Part shown: in pieces, positions 7,729-15,456 of the stretch
How positions within the stretch are numbered: the first letter of the stretch is position 1
Layout of the letters: each line of letters starts with the position of its first letter
Source of the DNA: Flavobacterium sp. ov086
GTDB lineage: Bacteria; Bacteroidota; Bacteroidia; Flavobacteriales; Flavobacteriaceae
NCBI RefSeq assembly: GCF_900187965.1
Contig: NZ_FZNL01000018.1
Coordinates: 1 to 64,000, forward strand
DNA length: 64,000 bases
Direction of reading: 5' to 3'
The notes under the pieces: generated by a model
Told to the model about the DNA's origin: nothing
The model's database searches: none
What the model saw: only the letters and a program-made list of their open reading frames with translations
Program-made: the position numbers and the translations under genes

Positions 7729-8670
7729 CTATTTTACAATTACTGTATAATTAATATCTGATGTTTGGCTTTTATAGTACGAAACAGCAATATCTTTTAT
7801 AGCATTAACTCTTTGCTTTTCTAAACTTACTTCATCATTATATTGTTTCATTTGAAAATCCCACTGCTTTTTTTCCTCTGCATTCACTTTTCCTTCAGCG
7901 ACTTTTGCGATAGTTTGTGACTCTTTAAAACAAGGAGAAGAAGGATCAATTTCAGATAAAATATTCAATGCTTCGACATAATCATTTGTTGCGATTGTAT
8001 TTCTCGCCAATTGCATTTGTTTAGCACAATTCTTTTTTTGAAAACCTTTGTATGCTTCGATTGCTTTTACCTGAACCTGGCTATAACAACTCACGGCATC
8101 AGGAATCGACATAAGCAAACCTAAAGCTTCTTCATATTGTTGTGTTTTTACAAATCCGTCTGATTTTTTTATAAGATCAGAGCATTTTGTTTCATAATAT
8201 TGAAAAATTTTAGTTTTACTCTCATCAATAAACTTTTTGTACCCGGCATCGTTTGCTGCAATTTTGGTAATTGCGTTTGTGAGTGCCAGTTCTTTACTGC
8301 TTCCACTCCCTTTGATCGTTTTACTAATTGTTGAAAACAAAATATTATTATCTACTTGTTTCACAAATAAACTAAAATCAACAGAAACTACTGTAATGTT
8401 TTGCATTCCGCCTTCAACAACACTAGTTTCATTAACCGCAAATTTTGGATAAATAACAAAGTTGTTGCCATAACCTGAATCAGACAATCCTGAAGCTGTC
8501 ACGATCTGAGAAATTTTTGTATCTAGTTTTGAAAGCTGAGATTCACTTAAATCCTCCATATATTCAGGAACAACTACCGAAAGAGAAATTTTTCCGATAT
8601 CCTTACTTGTTTGTGACTTTGATACCAATGAAAAAAACAAAGCGATTATTATAAAGTAAATATTTTTCAT
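7729..8670 (-). CDS. Exported TPR-like protein, last gene of the CsgG/FlgT-like operon
   Basis: A 313-aa protein with a signal peptide (MKNIYFIIIALFFSLVSKSQ). Residues ~30-150 are an alpha/beta region with a strand-rich stretch (NFVIYPKFAVNETSVVEGG). Residues ~160-280 are helical with two TPR-like pairs (SDGFVKTQQYEEALGLLMSI; NTIATNDYVEALNILSEI) each followed by a conserved cysteine (SCYSQ, SPCFKES). The tail is a single strand (DINYTVIVK) like the end of the 8677 product. It lies 6 bp from the gene before it, so is co-transcribed. It probably works in the periplasm or at the outer membrane with the CsgG-like protein; exact role unknown. Confidence 0.8.
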   Translation of the reverse strand: MKNIYFIIIALFFSLVSKSQTSKDIGKISLSVVVPEYMEDLSESQLSKLDTKISQIVTASGLSDSGYGNNFVIYPKFAVNETSVVEGGMQNITVVSVDFSLFVKQVDNNILFSTISKTIKGSGSSKELALTNAITKIAANDAGYKKFIDESKTKIFQYYETKCSDLIKKSDGFVKTQQYEEALGLLMSIPDAVSCYSQVQVKAIEAYKGFQKKNCAKQMQLARNTIATNDYVEALNILSEIDPSSPCFKESQTIAKVAEGKVNAEEKKQWDFQMKQYNDEVSLEKQRVNAIKDIAVSYYKSQTSDINYTVIVK

Positions 8671-8676
8671 CTCTAT

Positions 8677-9582
8677 TTATTTAATTGTAATGTAAATAGT
8701 ACTGCTTTTAACATCTTTTGCTGGTTGCAATCCTAATCCTTTAAAGAATTTAAAAAGTTCAAGAGCAAATTTATTCGGGTTGTAATTATTACCGGTTGCC
8801 TGATCTTTTAATGGAATTTTAACGTCGTCAAGGATCATTTTCAAATCTGTTGTACCTTGGATATGATAATTATTTTTGAATGCATTCTTTTCCATCCATG
8901 CCTCAATCTGATCTGATAAAGGCAAACCATCCGAACCAATTTCTGATGACATATTATGTTGAGAACCTGCATCAAAACTAATGTCAACAATTACTGATTT
9001 ACCATTGTTTACAATATCTGTAAATTTGGCTTGCATTACATTTAAGAAATCCTGAATACAACTTTCAACAGCTTTAGAAGCTAATTTGTTGTAGTCTTCT
9101 GTGTAAAATCTTCCGCTTTCACCAACTTTATTTGCTAATGAATTTCCGGTTGATGCTTCATAACCTGTTAAAATTAATTTAACTGAATTTCCAGAACTTG
9201 CATTATCAATAATGACTTCGGCTTGCACATACACATCAGCACCAGACATTTGAACAATCTGAGATTTTATATCAGTTTGATTATCAGAAGTAAAAACATG
9301 ATTATCCTTAGCTGCTTTTAATTTTGCAATAAAATCAACAGTTGTAAAACCTCTGCTGTCAAAACCTTCTTTTATTTTAGTTATTGCAATTCTTTTATTT
9401 GGATCGTCTTCCAGAACAGTTCGCAAATCTTCTCCTTCTCTTGTGTAAGGAATCACCATGATCTTAGGTTGAACTGTTACAACTTGCCCGCCTGTACTTG
9501 TTGCCGCATTTTGACCAAACGCAAAATTTGTAACGCATAACGTTACAAATAAAACAATGCAATTAATACCTTTATATTTCAT
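8677..9582 (-). CDS. Exported protein, possible DUF6175-type, in the CsgG/FlgT-like operon
   Basis: A 301-aa protein read from the ATG at 9582, which gives a proper signal peptide (MKYKGINCIVLFVTLCVTNFAFG). An upstream in-frame ATG at 9603 would put charged residues first and overlap the gene before. The early region (KIMVIPYTREGEDL...ITKIKEGFDSRGFTTVDF) resembles the TolB-N/CsgG-like alpha/beta fold that recruits a target by name in periplasmic complexes. The remainder is mixed strand/helix and ends STIYITIK. I think of DUF6175 but cannot confirm it. It is operonic with four other exported proteins. Confidence 0.75.
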   Translation of the reverse strand: MKYKGINCIVLFVTLCVTNFAFGQNAATSTGGQVVTVQPKIMVIPYTREGEDLRTVLEDDPNKRIAITKIKEGFDSRGFTTVDFIAKLKAAKDNHVFTSDNQTDIKSQIVQMSGADVYVQAEVIIDNASSGNSVKLILTGYEASTGNSLANKVGESGRFYTEDYNKLASKAVESCIQDFLNVMQAKFTDIVNNGKSVIVDISFDAGSQHNMSSEIGSDGLPLSDQIEAWMEKNAFKNNYHIQGTTDLKMILDDVKIPLKDQATGNNYNPNKFALELFKFFKGLGLQPAKDVKSSTIYITIK

Positions 9583-9592
9583 ATCTTTTATT

Positions 9593-10060
9593 TTAAAATC
9601 CAAACTTGCGGATTATGTTATTTTGTTCAAGATCTGCTCGTAGTGCCGCTAAATTGACTTTAACATCCAAAGGCAAACTTTTCTTACCTCCGTTTTGTCT
9701 TGCAAACTTGCCTACCGGAATACTCGACATAATGAAGCTTTTATATCTTTTTTGAGTATAAAACTTATCAAAATACTCTTTATGCTTTTCTATTTCTTCA
9801 GATTCATTACTGCCAATTAAAGCCGTTTTTTGCTCTGATTCCGGAAGTCCTCTAAAAAGTAATACGTTGATAGCACTTTTTTCTGCTTCACTAATTGCGT
9901 CTTGTTGATTTCCACCTGTACCAATTGCTCTCATTGTAATGGTTCCTGCGTTTCCGGAAAGATAATTAACCGGAGAAGCTGGAACTGTTTTTTGACTAAA
10001 GCCATGTATTACTGAAAATAAGAACAGAATAACAATACTTATTCTTTTTTGTAAAATCAT
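9593..10060 (-). CDS. Small exported protein resembling the FlgT N-terminal / LPP20 domain
   Basis: A 155-aa protein with a signal peptide ending IHGFSQ. The mature part holds TITMRAIGTGGNQQDAISEA followed by EKSAINVLLFRG, the pattern (strand, then an alanine-rich helix of repeated A-x-x-x-A) seen in LPP20 and FlgT-N domains. It ends in a short strand/helix tail. It sits 6 bp downstream of the CsgG-like gene and overlaps no other coding sequence if the next gene starts at 9582. I infer that it and the CsgG-like protein together recreate a FlgT-like assembly from separate chains; that is inference. Confidence 0.75.
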   Translation of the reverse strand: MILQKRISIVILFLFSVIHGFSQKTVPASPVNYLSGNAGTITMRAIGTGGNQQDAISEAEKSAINVLLFRGLPESEQKTALIGSNESEEIEKHKEYFDKFYTQKRYKSFIMSSIPVGKFARQNGGKKSLPLDVKVNLAALRADLEQNNIIRKFGF

Positions 10061-10066
10061 ACTATG

Positions 10067-10894
10067 TTATTTTACGATTAGTTTACACGTTAATTTTTCG
10101 GCGGCATTAAATCTTGCTAAAATTTCTTTTCCTCCGTCTGAAACAGAACACTCAGAAAAATCACTTCCAGCAATTTTAACTACTTTTAATTCCCCAATTT
10201 GCGATGGATAAGGTTTACCGTCAATCAGTTCGTTTTTTTCAACAATTAGTTTGTCACCTTCTTTAAAACCAAATTCTTTACCACCAGCAATTAAAACAGT
10301 CGAAGCCGCTTCTTTTTTTGTAGCCAGGACTTTACTAATCTTAGTTGTTAATGGAAATGTCTTGATAAAATAGGCACTCAATTTAGGCTCAATAGATTTT
10401 AGAGCTTCATTTACAGCACTTTCAGGAGATAACATTAACGGACTAACTTCTGTTTGAAAACTTTCGGCTTCTGTTGTTTTTCCAGTTTCTACTTCATTTA
10501 CTTTTAAAGTAAAAGCAACACTGGATTTATAACCATTTACACTGCCATCTGTATTTTTCATTGCATACACGCTCATTTTCAATATATTTCCAATGATCAT
10601 GTTTTCAGCCGCCAGGGCAGCATCTTGTTTTGCAGTGTTTTTACTATCAAGAAAAGCCTCTGTTTTTTGAAATTCCAATTCGTCTTTCACTTTATCATAA
10701 CTTGTTCTGTCGACAACAGTAAAACGTCTTGAATTAGTAACAATCTGAACTACTTTTTCAGCAACTGCTCCTGAATATTTAGAGTCTACCTCAGAAGTAA
10801 ATTGAGCAACACCTATAACGGGTTTTGTTACCCCTTGTGAATAGCCTACCAGACTATTCACAAACAGTAACAAAAGAAAATTAAAATTTCTCAT
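10067..10894 (-). CDS. CsgG/FlgT-like exported protein
   Basis: A 275-aa protein. The signal peptide ends VGYSQG with no lipobox cysteine, so unlike true CsgG it is not a lipoprotein. Residues ~25-185 follow the CsgG/TolB-N pattern: VIGVAQFTSEVD, AEKVVQIVTNSRRFTVVDRT, AENMIIGNILKMSVYAMKN. Residues ~195-275 look like an SH3-type barrel (AGGKEFGFKEGDKLIVEKNE...IGELKVVKIAGSDFSECSV), as in the FlgT C-terminal domain. CsgG forms outer-membrane export pores; FlgT forms a periplasmic ring. It is the second gene of a tight five-gene operon with the FlgT-N-like gene directly after it. Family moderately sure, role unknown. Confidence 0.82.
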   Translation of the reverse strand: MRNFNFLLLLFVNSLVGYSQGVTKPVIGVAQFTSEVDSKYSGAVAEKVVQIVTNSRRFTVVDRTSYDKVKDELEFQKTEAFLDSKNTAKQDAALAAENMIIGNILKMSVYAMKNTDGSVNGYKSSVAFTLKVNEVETGKTTEAESFQTEVSPLMLSPESAVNEALKSIEPKLSAYFIKTFPLTTKISKVLATKKEAASTVLIAGGKEFGFKEGDKLIVEKNELIDGKPYPSQIGELKVVKIAGSDFSECSVSDGGKEILARFNAAEKLTCKLIVK

Positions 10895-10895
10895 A

Positions 10896-11486
10896 TTAGT
10901 AGTTTCCTGATGATTTTAAAGTAGAGATTAGATTGTTTACCACTTTTAAGTTTAAGTTTAATTCTGGTAAAACTAAAGCCATAACATCTTTTGAGTAGCT
11001 TAATGATTTTGCTCCTTTAGGCGCTTGCATCATTCCGGCACTTTTTAAATCAGTTGAAGCTGTCGCAACAGTTGCTGATGCATCTGATACTGTTTTAATT
11101 TGTGTTGCAATGTTTAAACCTAAAGTATTAAGTTCATCTAAAGTTGGTTTTTTAACCGTTACATCTGCAACACCGTCAACAGATTCTCCAACAGTTCTTT
11201 TGTACATTTCAGGAACTAATGTATTAATTTCTTTTGTAGAAGTTAACATTTGAGTTGAATTTGATGCAAGCCCGTCAACACTTGAGATACCTGAAGTTTT
11301 AGGTGCAGTTAATTTCTCCAATTTTGCTTTACGCTCTTCTGAATCTTTAGATTTCATTTCAGATTTCAAAACTTCACGTTCTGCTTTTAATTCATCTTTT
11401 GTTTTTGCTTGTGCTAAACAATTTTGTTGCATTACTAAGATTAAACCAAGGCAAAGAGCCGTTTTGTAAAATAATTTTGTAATCAT
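10896..11486 (-). CDS. Exported helical protein, first gene of the CsgG/FlgT-like operon
   Basis: A 196-aa protein with a signal peptide ending QNCLAQA. A highly charged coiled-coil stretch follows (KTKDELKAEREVLKSEMKSK, residues ~28-60), then a mostly helical, Ser/Thr/Ala-rich region with a repeated VxTASTDL/VSDASATVATAST texture. No domain recognised. One base separates its stop from the CsgG-like start, so translation is probably coupled. As the promoter-proximal gene it may be the most abundant product and could be a structural or coiled-coil scaffold; this is inference. Confidence 0.78.
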   Translation of the reverse strand: MITKLFYKTALCLGLILVMQQNCLAQAKTKDELKAEREVLKSEMKSKDSEERKAKLEKLTAPKTSGISSVDGLASNSTQMLTSTKEINTLVPEMYKRTVGESVDGVADVTVKKPTLDELNTLGLNIATQIKTVSDASATVATASTDLKSAGMMQAPKGAKSLSYSKDVMALVLPELNLNLKVVNNLISTLKSSGNY

Positions 11487-11933
11487 GATTGGTGGTATTT
11501 TATTTTTGTTTTCTTACTCTTTAGGATTTTCAGGAACTCCTCGTTTATTTAAGTGGTTTCTGAACTCCACCTTCGTTGTGCTAAAATAAATGTAATCTTT
11601 GTAATCCTTTTACGGCTTTCCACATTCAGACCATTTTTTTTTAATATTATTTTTCCTGATTTTTTTTTTGCTTGCTATAATTCAAAACAAATACTGTTGT
11701 CCAAATAAGACGTTTTTGAGAAGTTTCACTACTTCAAATCACTGCAGAATAAAGATTTTTAATGTGCTTTGTTCCTAAAAAAAACACTTACTTATGTTTT
11801 TATGTCATTGATTTACATACATTTGCAAACAAAAATTACCCTTTTAAACAAAAAGATGAAATTTTCTTACATTATAAATTATTCAATAAAGGAAAAAAAT
11901 GAGTGCCCCTAACATTTTTTTAAACTACTACTT
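11487..11933. other. Divergent intergenic region
   Basis: A 447-bp gene-free stretch between the divergent exported-protein operon and the TPR stub. TACATTTG (11818-11825) matches the -7 consensus for the plus-strand gene, with no good -33. I could not assign a promoter for the minus-strand operon. No repeat or hairpin stood out. Confidence 0.5.
11818..11825 (+). promoter_or_regulatory. -7 box (TACATTTG) of the 11934 gene
   Basis: An exact TAnnTTTG match 109 bp before the start codon. The -33 element is weak (TTA at 11792). Confidence 0.4.
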
Positions 11934-12305
11934 ATGCAAAAAAAAATAGTTCTTTTAGCACTACTAACAATTTTTTCATTTCGTATTTCTGCGCAAAATG
12001 AAAAAAACTATGTAACCGATAAAGTAAGTGACAAATACGTTTATGTTAATGTAATAGAGACCTACGAAAAAGTTGCTGCAAAAGGCTATAAATCAGTAGA
12101 TTTATTCCAAAAATTAGGAAATTCTTCTTATTCTAATTGTAAACTGGAAAAAGCTGCGGTATGGTACGGTGAATTGTTTGCCTTGACATCTGATTTAGAC
12201 CCCATATATTATTATCGTTATGCTGACGCTTTACAATTCATCTGTCAAAATGAAAAAGCCGATGCCATACTTGCAAAATTGAAACGCAAGCCTAAAAAAT
12301 CCTGA
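11934..12305 (+). CDS. Short TPR protein, truncated relative of OmpA/TPR gliding-type proteins
   Basis: A 123-aa protein with a signal peptide ending FRISAQ. The rest is two TPR-like units (FQKLGNSSYSNCKLEKAAVW; IYYYRYADALQFICQNEKAD). This matches the N-terminal section of ~640-aa Bacteroidetes OmpA-family proteins, which continue with PD40 repeats and an OmpA domain. Here the reading frame stops after KRKPKKS. The DNA immediately downstream is a fossil of another gene's tail (12304-12373), so the truncation was probably caused by a deletion/recombination that joined two genes. It may still encode a secreted stub. Confidence 0.7.
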   Translation: MQKKIVLLALLTIFSFRISAQNEKNYVTDKVSDKYVYVNVIETYEKVAAKGYKSVDLFQKLGNSSYSNCKLEKAAVWYGELFALTSDLDPIYYYRYADALQFICQNEKADAILAKLKRKPKKS

Positions 12306-12373
12306 AAAAGTAAAGGCAATTAAGCTTGACTAAACGGTAAAAGAAAGTTTCTTTTTGTCGCTGATGCTTTTTT
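12304..12373 (+). pseudogene. Fossil of the 3' end of the paralogue-3 gene
   Basis: GTAAAGGCAATTAAGCTTGA followed by CTAAACGGTAAAAGAAAG aligns base for base with 7505-7545 (GTAAAAGCAGTTAAGCTTGA, CGAATCGGTAAACGAAAG). It then jumps, with ~40 bp missing, into the second half of that gene's terminator (CTGATGCTTTTTT). The frame is broken by a TAA. It is a relic of a fourth family member. Confidence 0.75.
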
Positions 12374-13574
12374 AATTTGTTTCTGTAATAATTTTATACA
12401 ATTCTTCACAATAAGCAAACTTATCATTTTGTTGGTTTCTTTTATTTTCCTGCCCAACTTCATAAACCAAAACCTGAAACCAATATAATACTCTAATAGC
12501 CATATTCTGGACTAAAGGATTTTTGCCGTCTAACTTCATAACGTTCAAATCCTTAATTTCAGATTTCCAAAATTTAAAACTACTATTACTCTTAGCCGAT
12601 TTTAATTCCTGGTCAAAGCGAAGCGAAAGTTTGTCTAAAATTTCATTTTCCAAAACCTTTGTCTTCTCTATTTTTGCTATTTCATCTTTATATTCTCTGG
12701 ATTTTTTGATCTCAGCAATTTTAGCTCTTAGAATGTTGTCTTCATTTGTATTAAATAGAGTAATCCCTTTTTCGTAGACATTCACCGAAAGTACCATTTC
12801 TTTATTCGCCTTTAAACTATCGGCTATTCGTAAATTGGTATCATAAATTCTTTTAATAATTGTATCGTTCTTTGGTCTTATATTTTTTCTATAAGCCTGA
12901 ATTTCCAGCCAGTCAAATGCGCGAAGCATTTCAGATTGTTTGGGCCAAACATGTTCTACATGAGCAACAAAAAGTGTGTTTACAATCTTTGCTTTATCCA
13001 GCCACGCTTTGTTTTCTATCATTTCCTGATAATTCATATCCCGATCGCCAACCATGCCTACGTAGGAGAAATTATTAGAAGGAGGTATAAACTTATCCGT
13101 ACCATTAAAAGAAGCGCCACAAGCAATAACTCCTTGAAAAGCGCCCGTGGATATCCCAAAGAAACTAGCTAGTCTTGCACCGCCTGAAAAACCTGATATA
13201 TAAAGTTGCGAAACATCAAAACTATAGGCTTGCAGTACATCATCAAATAATCTATTGGCAATAGCAATATTATTTTGAGTTGGTCCATTTCTTAAAGTAT
13301 TAGAGCATACCAAAATATAATTGTACGTTTCTGCAGCCAGAATAAAAGGCTCAATCCCTCTTTTTCCTTTTCCGCCCGGTTCAAAAATAAAAACCAATGC
13401 CAATGGAGTTTTAGCATCGTATTTTTTAGGAAAATATATTGCATACGATTCCGCTGGATTAGTTGTAATTTTCACCGAATCGATAATAACTCCCGTTTGT
13501 AACAATTGCTTATTTTGGGTATAACCAAAAGCCGTAACAAAAAGAAACAGAATATAATAGACAGTATTTTTCAT
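12372..13574 (-). CDS. Secreted alpha/beta-hydrolase (PHB depolymerase / esterase-like)
   Basis: A 400-aa protein with a signal peptide ending TAFGYTQ. The N-terminal ~240 residues are an alpha/beta hydrolase: a strand with LALVFIFEPGGKG (oxyanion region), nucleophile elbow G128-F-S130-G-G and a likely catalytic histidine in the AHVEHVWPKQ segment (~205). This resembles the polyhydroxybutyrate-depolymerase/feruloyl-esterase-like group. The C-terminal ~160 residues are helical and charged (KAKIAEIKKSREYKDEIAKI) with no recognised domain. It probably acts on esters in the periplasm. It stands as a single gene; its stop overlaps the T-run of the fossil terminator. Confidence 0.8.
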   Translation of the reverse strand: MKNTVYYILFLFVTAFGYTQNKQLLQTGVIIDSVKITTNPAESYAIYFPKKYDAKTPLALVFIFEPGGKGKRGIEPFILAAETYNYILVCSNTLRNGPTQNNIAIANRLFDDVLQAYSFDVSQLYISGFSGGARLASFFGISTGAFQGVIACGASFNGTDKFIPPSNNFSYVGMVGDRDMNYQEMIENKAWLDKAKIVNTLFVAHVEHVWPKQSEMLRAFDWLEIQAYRKNIRPKNDTIIKRIYDTNLRIADSLKANKEMVLSVNVYEKGITLFNTNEDNILRAKIAEIKKSREYKDEIAKIEKTKVLENEILDKLSLRFDQELKSAKSNSSFKFWKSEIKDLNVMKLDGKNPLVQNMAIRVLYWFQVLVYEVGQENKRNQQNDKFAYCEELYKIITETN

Positions 13575-13586
13575 AACACTAAAATA

Positions 13587-13617
13587 TAAAAAAACCTCTC
13601 ACTTCTGAAAGGTTTTA
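13587..13617 (-). terminator. Terminator of the 13693 gene
   Basis: AAAACCTCTC (13591-13600) pairs imperfectly with GAAAGGTTTT (13607-13616), and the A-run on the plus strand gives a U-run on the minus-strand transcript. It is similar in sequence to the hairpin at 18966-18998. Confidence 0.55.
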
Positions 13618-13692
13618 TTGATTAAAGAAATCTAAAAAAACAAATTTCTATACTTTCCCTATCTCCAAACAATGTAATCTCGCATTATTTTT

Positions 13693-14301
13693 TTAAAATT
13701 TAAATTTAAATTCTTTTATAGGAGGCAGCTTATCCTTATTCCATTCTAATTCAATGAATTCTGCTGCGTATTCTTTCATATTCTCAATACCATCAAGCAA
13801 AATCGCTGAGCCGCCATCTTTTACTGCATCAGCCACCATCTTAAAAGCAAACTCAGTTCCTTCCCAATCCAGTGCAGGTAAATCAAATACTATATCTTTT
13901 GTTTTTGAAAGAGTCGCATATAAAGTCAAAAGCTTTCTTTGAGTTCCTGCCAGATTCTCTATTTTCGTTTCTTTCTTAATCCATTTATCTTCATATATTC
14001 TATTAGGAAAAGGACTTTTAAGATCTGCGTTTTTCTTAAGATATCTTTCCACTGTCAAAGGGAAAAAAGTATCCCTAAAATATGATCTTCTAAAATAATC
14101 CACATATTTCATCTTTCGATGCAGGATCACATTTTCATGCTTAATTTTACCACAAAAAATATCCTTCAGAAACATTTCAGTATCATTGTAATGACTGCGA
14201 TTATTTAAAAATAAAACAACTACTTCACCTTCCAGCAAAACAAAAGCCGGCAGGTAAAATGTATCTGTTTGGATTCCTTTATTTTCTAATACAATATTCA
14301 T
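13693..14301 (-). CDS. Degenerate ABC-type ATPase-like protein
   Basis: A 202-aa cytosolic protein without signal peptide. The overall order of elements is that of an ABC ATPase: an N-terminal strand pair (MNIVLENKGIQ...FVLLEGEVVVLFLNN), a signature-like LAGTQRKLL (~117-125), then DIVFDLPALDWEG (~137-149), which looks like Walker B plus the D-loop ALD, and GGSAILLD like the last strand. However, the Walker A position has LNNRSHYNDT with no GxxGxGK[ST], so nucleotide hydrolysis is unlikely. Function unknown; it could be a pseudo-ATPase partner. It is located between a hydrolase and an XRE regulator with its own terminator. Confidence 0.65.
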   Translation of the reverse strand: MNIVLENKGIQTDTFYLPAFVLLEGEVVVLFLNNRSHYNDTEMFLKDIFCGKIKHENVILHRKMKYVDYFRRSYFRDTFFPLTVERYLKKNADLKSPFPNRIYEDKWIKKETKIENLAGTQRKLLTLYATLSKTKDIVFDLPALDWEGTEFAFKMVADAVKDGGSAILLDGIENMKEYAAEFIELEWNKDKLPPIKEFKFKF

Positions 14302-14370
14302 TATAACTTCAGGATTTGGTTTTAAATATACAATAAAAAATACTTCGAAATATTTGCATTAAAACAGAAA

Positions 14371-14398
14371 AGCACCAACCGTGGTTGATGCTTTTTTT
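14371..14398. terminator. Bidirectional terminator
   Basis: AGCACCAACC pairs with GGTTGATGCT (one G-U), flanked by A-run and T-run. It serves the minus-strand XRE gene. Confidence 0.65.
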
Positions 14399-14422
14399 AT
14401 GAACAAAACTGTTTAAGGAATA

Positions 14423-14833
14423 TTATTTCCTTGCCAGTAATTTTTCTAAATATTCGTTTTTATCCTGTTCTGCTTTCAACAGACGTTCGTAAAGTTTTTT
14501 GTTTTCTTCAACTGCTTCCATTAATTTATCTAATGGATTAAAAGTGCAATGATTTCCAAAATTTACATTACTGTCTTTTGTATCATTAAAAGTATTAAAA
14601 TAATTAATCATACCTTCTTCAGAAAAATTCTTAATGGCTTCCACCGTTACACCAAGTGCTTTTGCAACTTCTATAAGTCTTTCTTCTTCTATAGTTTCAC
14701 TGTTTTCAATAGCAGATATAGTTTGCTGACTTATTCCTAAAGCCTGCGCCAAAGCTTCCTGTTTCATATCTCGAAGTTCACGAATACGGCTTATTTTTCG
14801 CCCTATATGATTTGGTTTTGTAAGTGTGCTCAT
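14423..14833 (-). CDS. XRE-family helix-turn-helix regulator
   Basis: A 136-aa protein. Residues ~10-65 are a Cro/CI-type HTH (ISRIRELRDMKQEALAQALG with SQQTISAIEN as recognition helix), followed by VAKALGVTVEAIKNF. The middle has NFGNHCTFNPLDKL, and the C-terminal ~40 residues are a charged coiled coil (LMEAVEENKKLYERLLKAEQ) likely for oligomerisation. This layout is common for chromosomal regulators in Flavobacterium. It is divergent from the 15041 gene, which might be its target. Confidence 0.88.
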   Translation of the reverse strand: MSTLTKPNHIGRKISRIRELRDMKQEALAQALGISQQTISAIENSETIEEERLIEVAKALGVTVEAIKNFSEEGMINYFNTFNDTKDSNVNFGNHCTFNPLDKLMEAVEENKKLYERLLKAEQDKNEYLEKLLARK

Positions 14834-15040
14834 AATTCAAAGATAATAATTAAGTGTGAAAAACCTCAACGGGTAAAAAACTTATTTAGAAAGTACAATA
14901 CCAGCCAAAACGGTTTGGTAATATACAATCTAACGCTTCCTTCGCCAAGCTAAACAAAAGTACGATTTTTCTTTCTATATGAAATATAAAAATCAAACTA
15001 TAAACCGATTAACAGAATACAAATTAAAAATATACGCCTT

Positions 15041-15373
15041 ATGGAAACCAATGAAATTGAAACTTTAGCAAGACTTAAAAAATTAACTGCACAATATTTT
15101 ACAACTCTAAAACCAACAAAAGACAAAAACTCTTATACAGTTCAAATTAAGGTTGTGAATTATTTAGAACTAGGTTGTGTTATTACCGATATGCTAAAAT
15201 TATGCATCTTGGCACTCGATCATGACATGCATAAAATTGACGAGATGAAGCATGAATCTATAAACGTGAGTCTTATTTTAGAAACTGTTGTGCAGATGTT
15301 CCCTTTGAATGAGTTTGAGTATTTGAGTTATGTTGGGGAAATGGTTAATGAAGATTTGTATTTCAAACCGTGA
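15041..15373 (+). CDS. Hypothetical cytosolic protein (110 aa)
   Basis: A small acidic soluble protein with no signal peptide or membrane segment. It is mostly helical by composition (ALDHDMHKIDEMKHESINVS) with two cysteines (LGCVITDMLKLCIL). No family recognised. It is preceded by an A-rich leader and followed by a hairpin terminator whose left arm includes its last codons. Divergent from the XRE gene. Probably real given its clean codon use and terminator. Confidence 0.7.
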   Translation: METNEIETLARLKKLTAQYFTTLKPTKDKNSYTVQIKVVNYLELGCVITDMLKLCILALDHDMHKIDEMKHESINVSLILETVVQMFPLNEFEYLSYVGEMVNEDLYFKP

Positions 15374-15398
15374 GCATCTGTCACGGTTTGATTTTTTT
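15364..15398 (+). terminator. Terminator overlapping the 15041 stop codon
   Basis: CAAACCGTGA (15364-15373, including the TGA stop) pairs with TCACGGTTTG (15381-15390), then a T-run. Confidence 0.8.
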
Positions 15399-15456
15399 TA
15401 TCATTTGAATAAATTTTGCAGTCAACTGAAAATATTTTCAATCGCTGGTACTTTTT

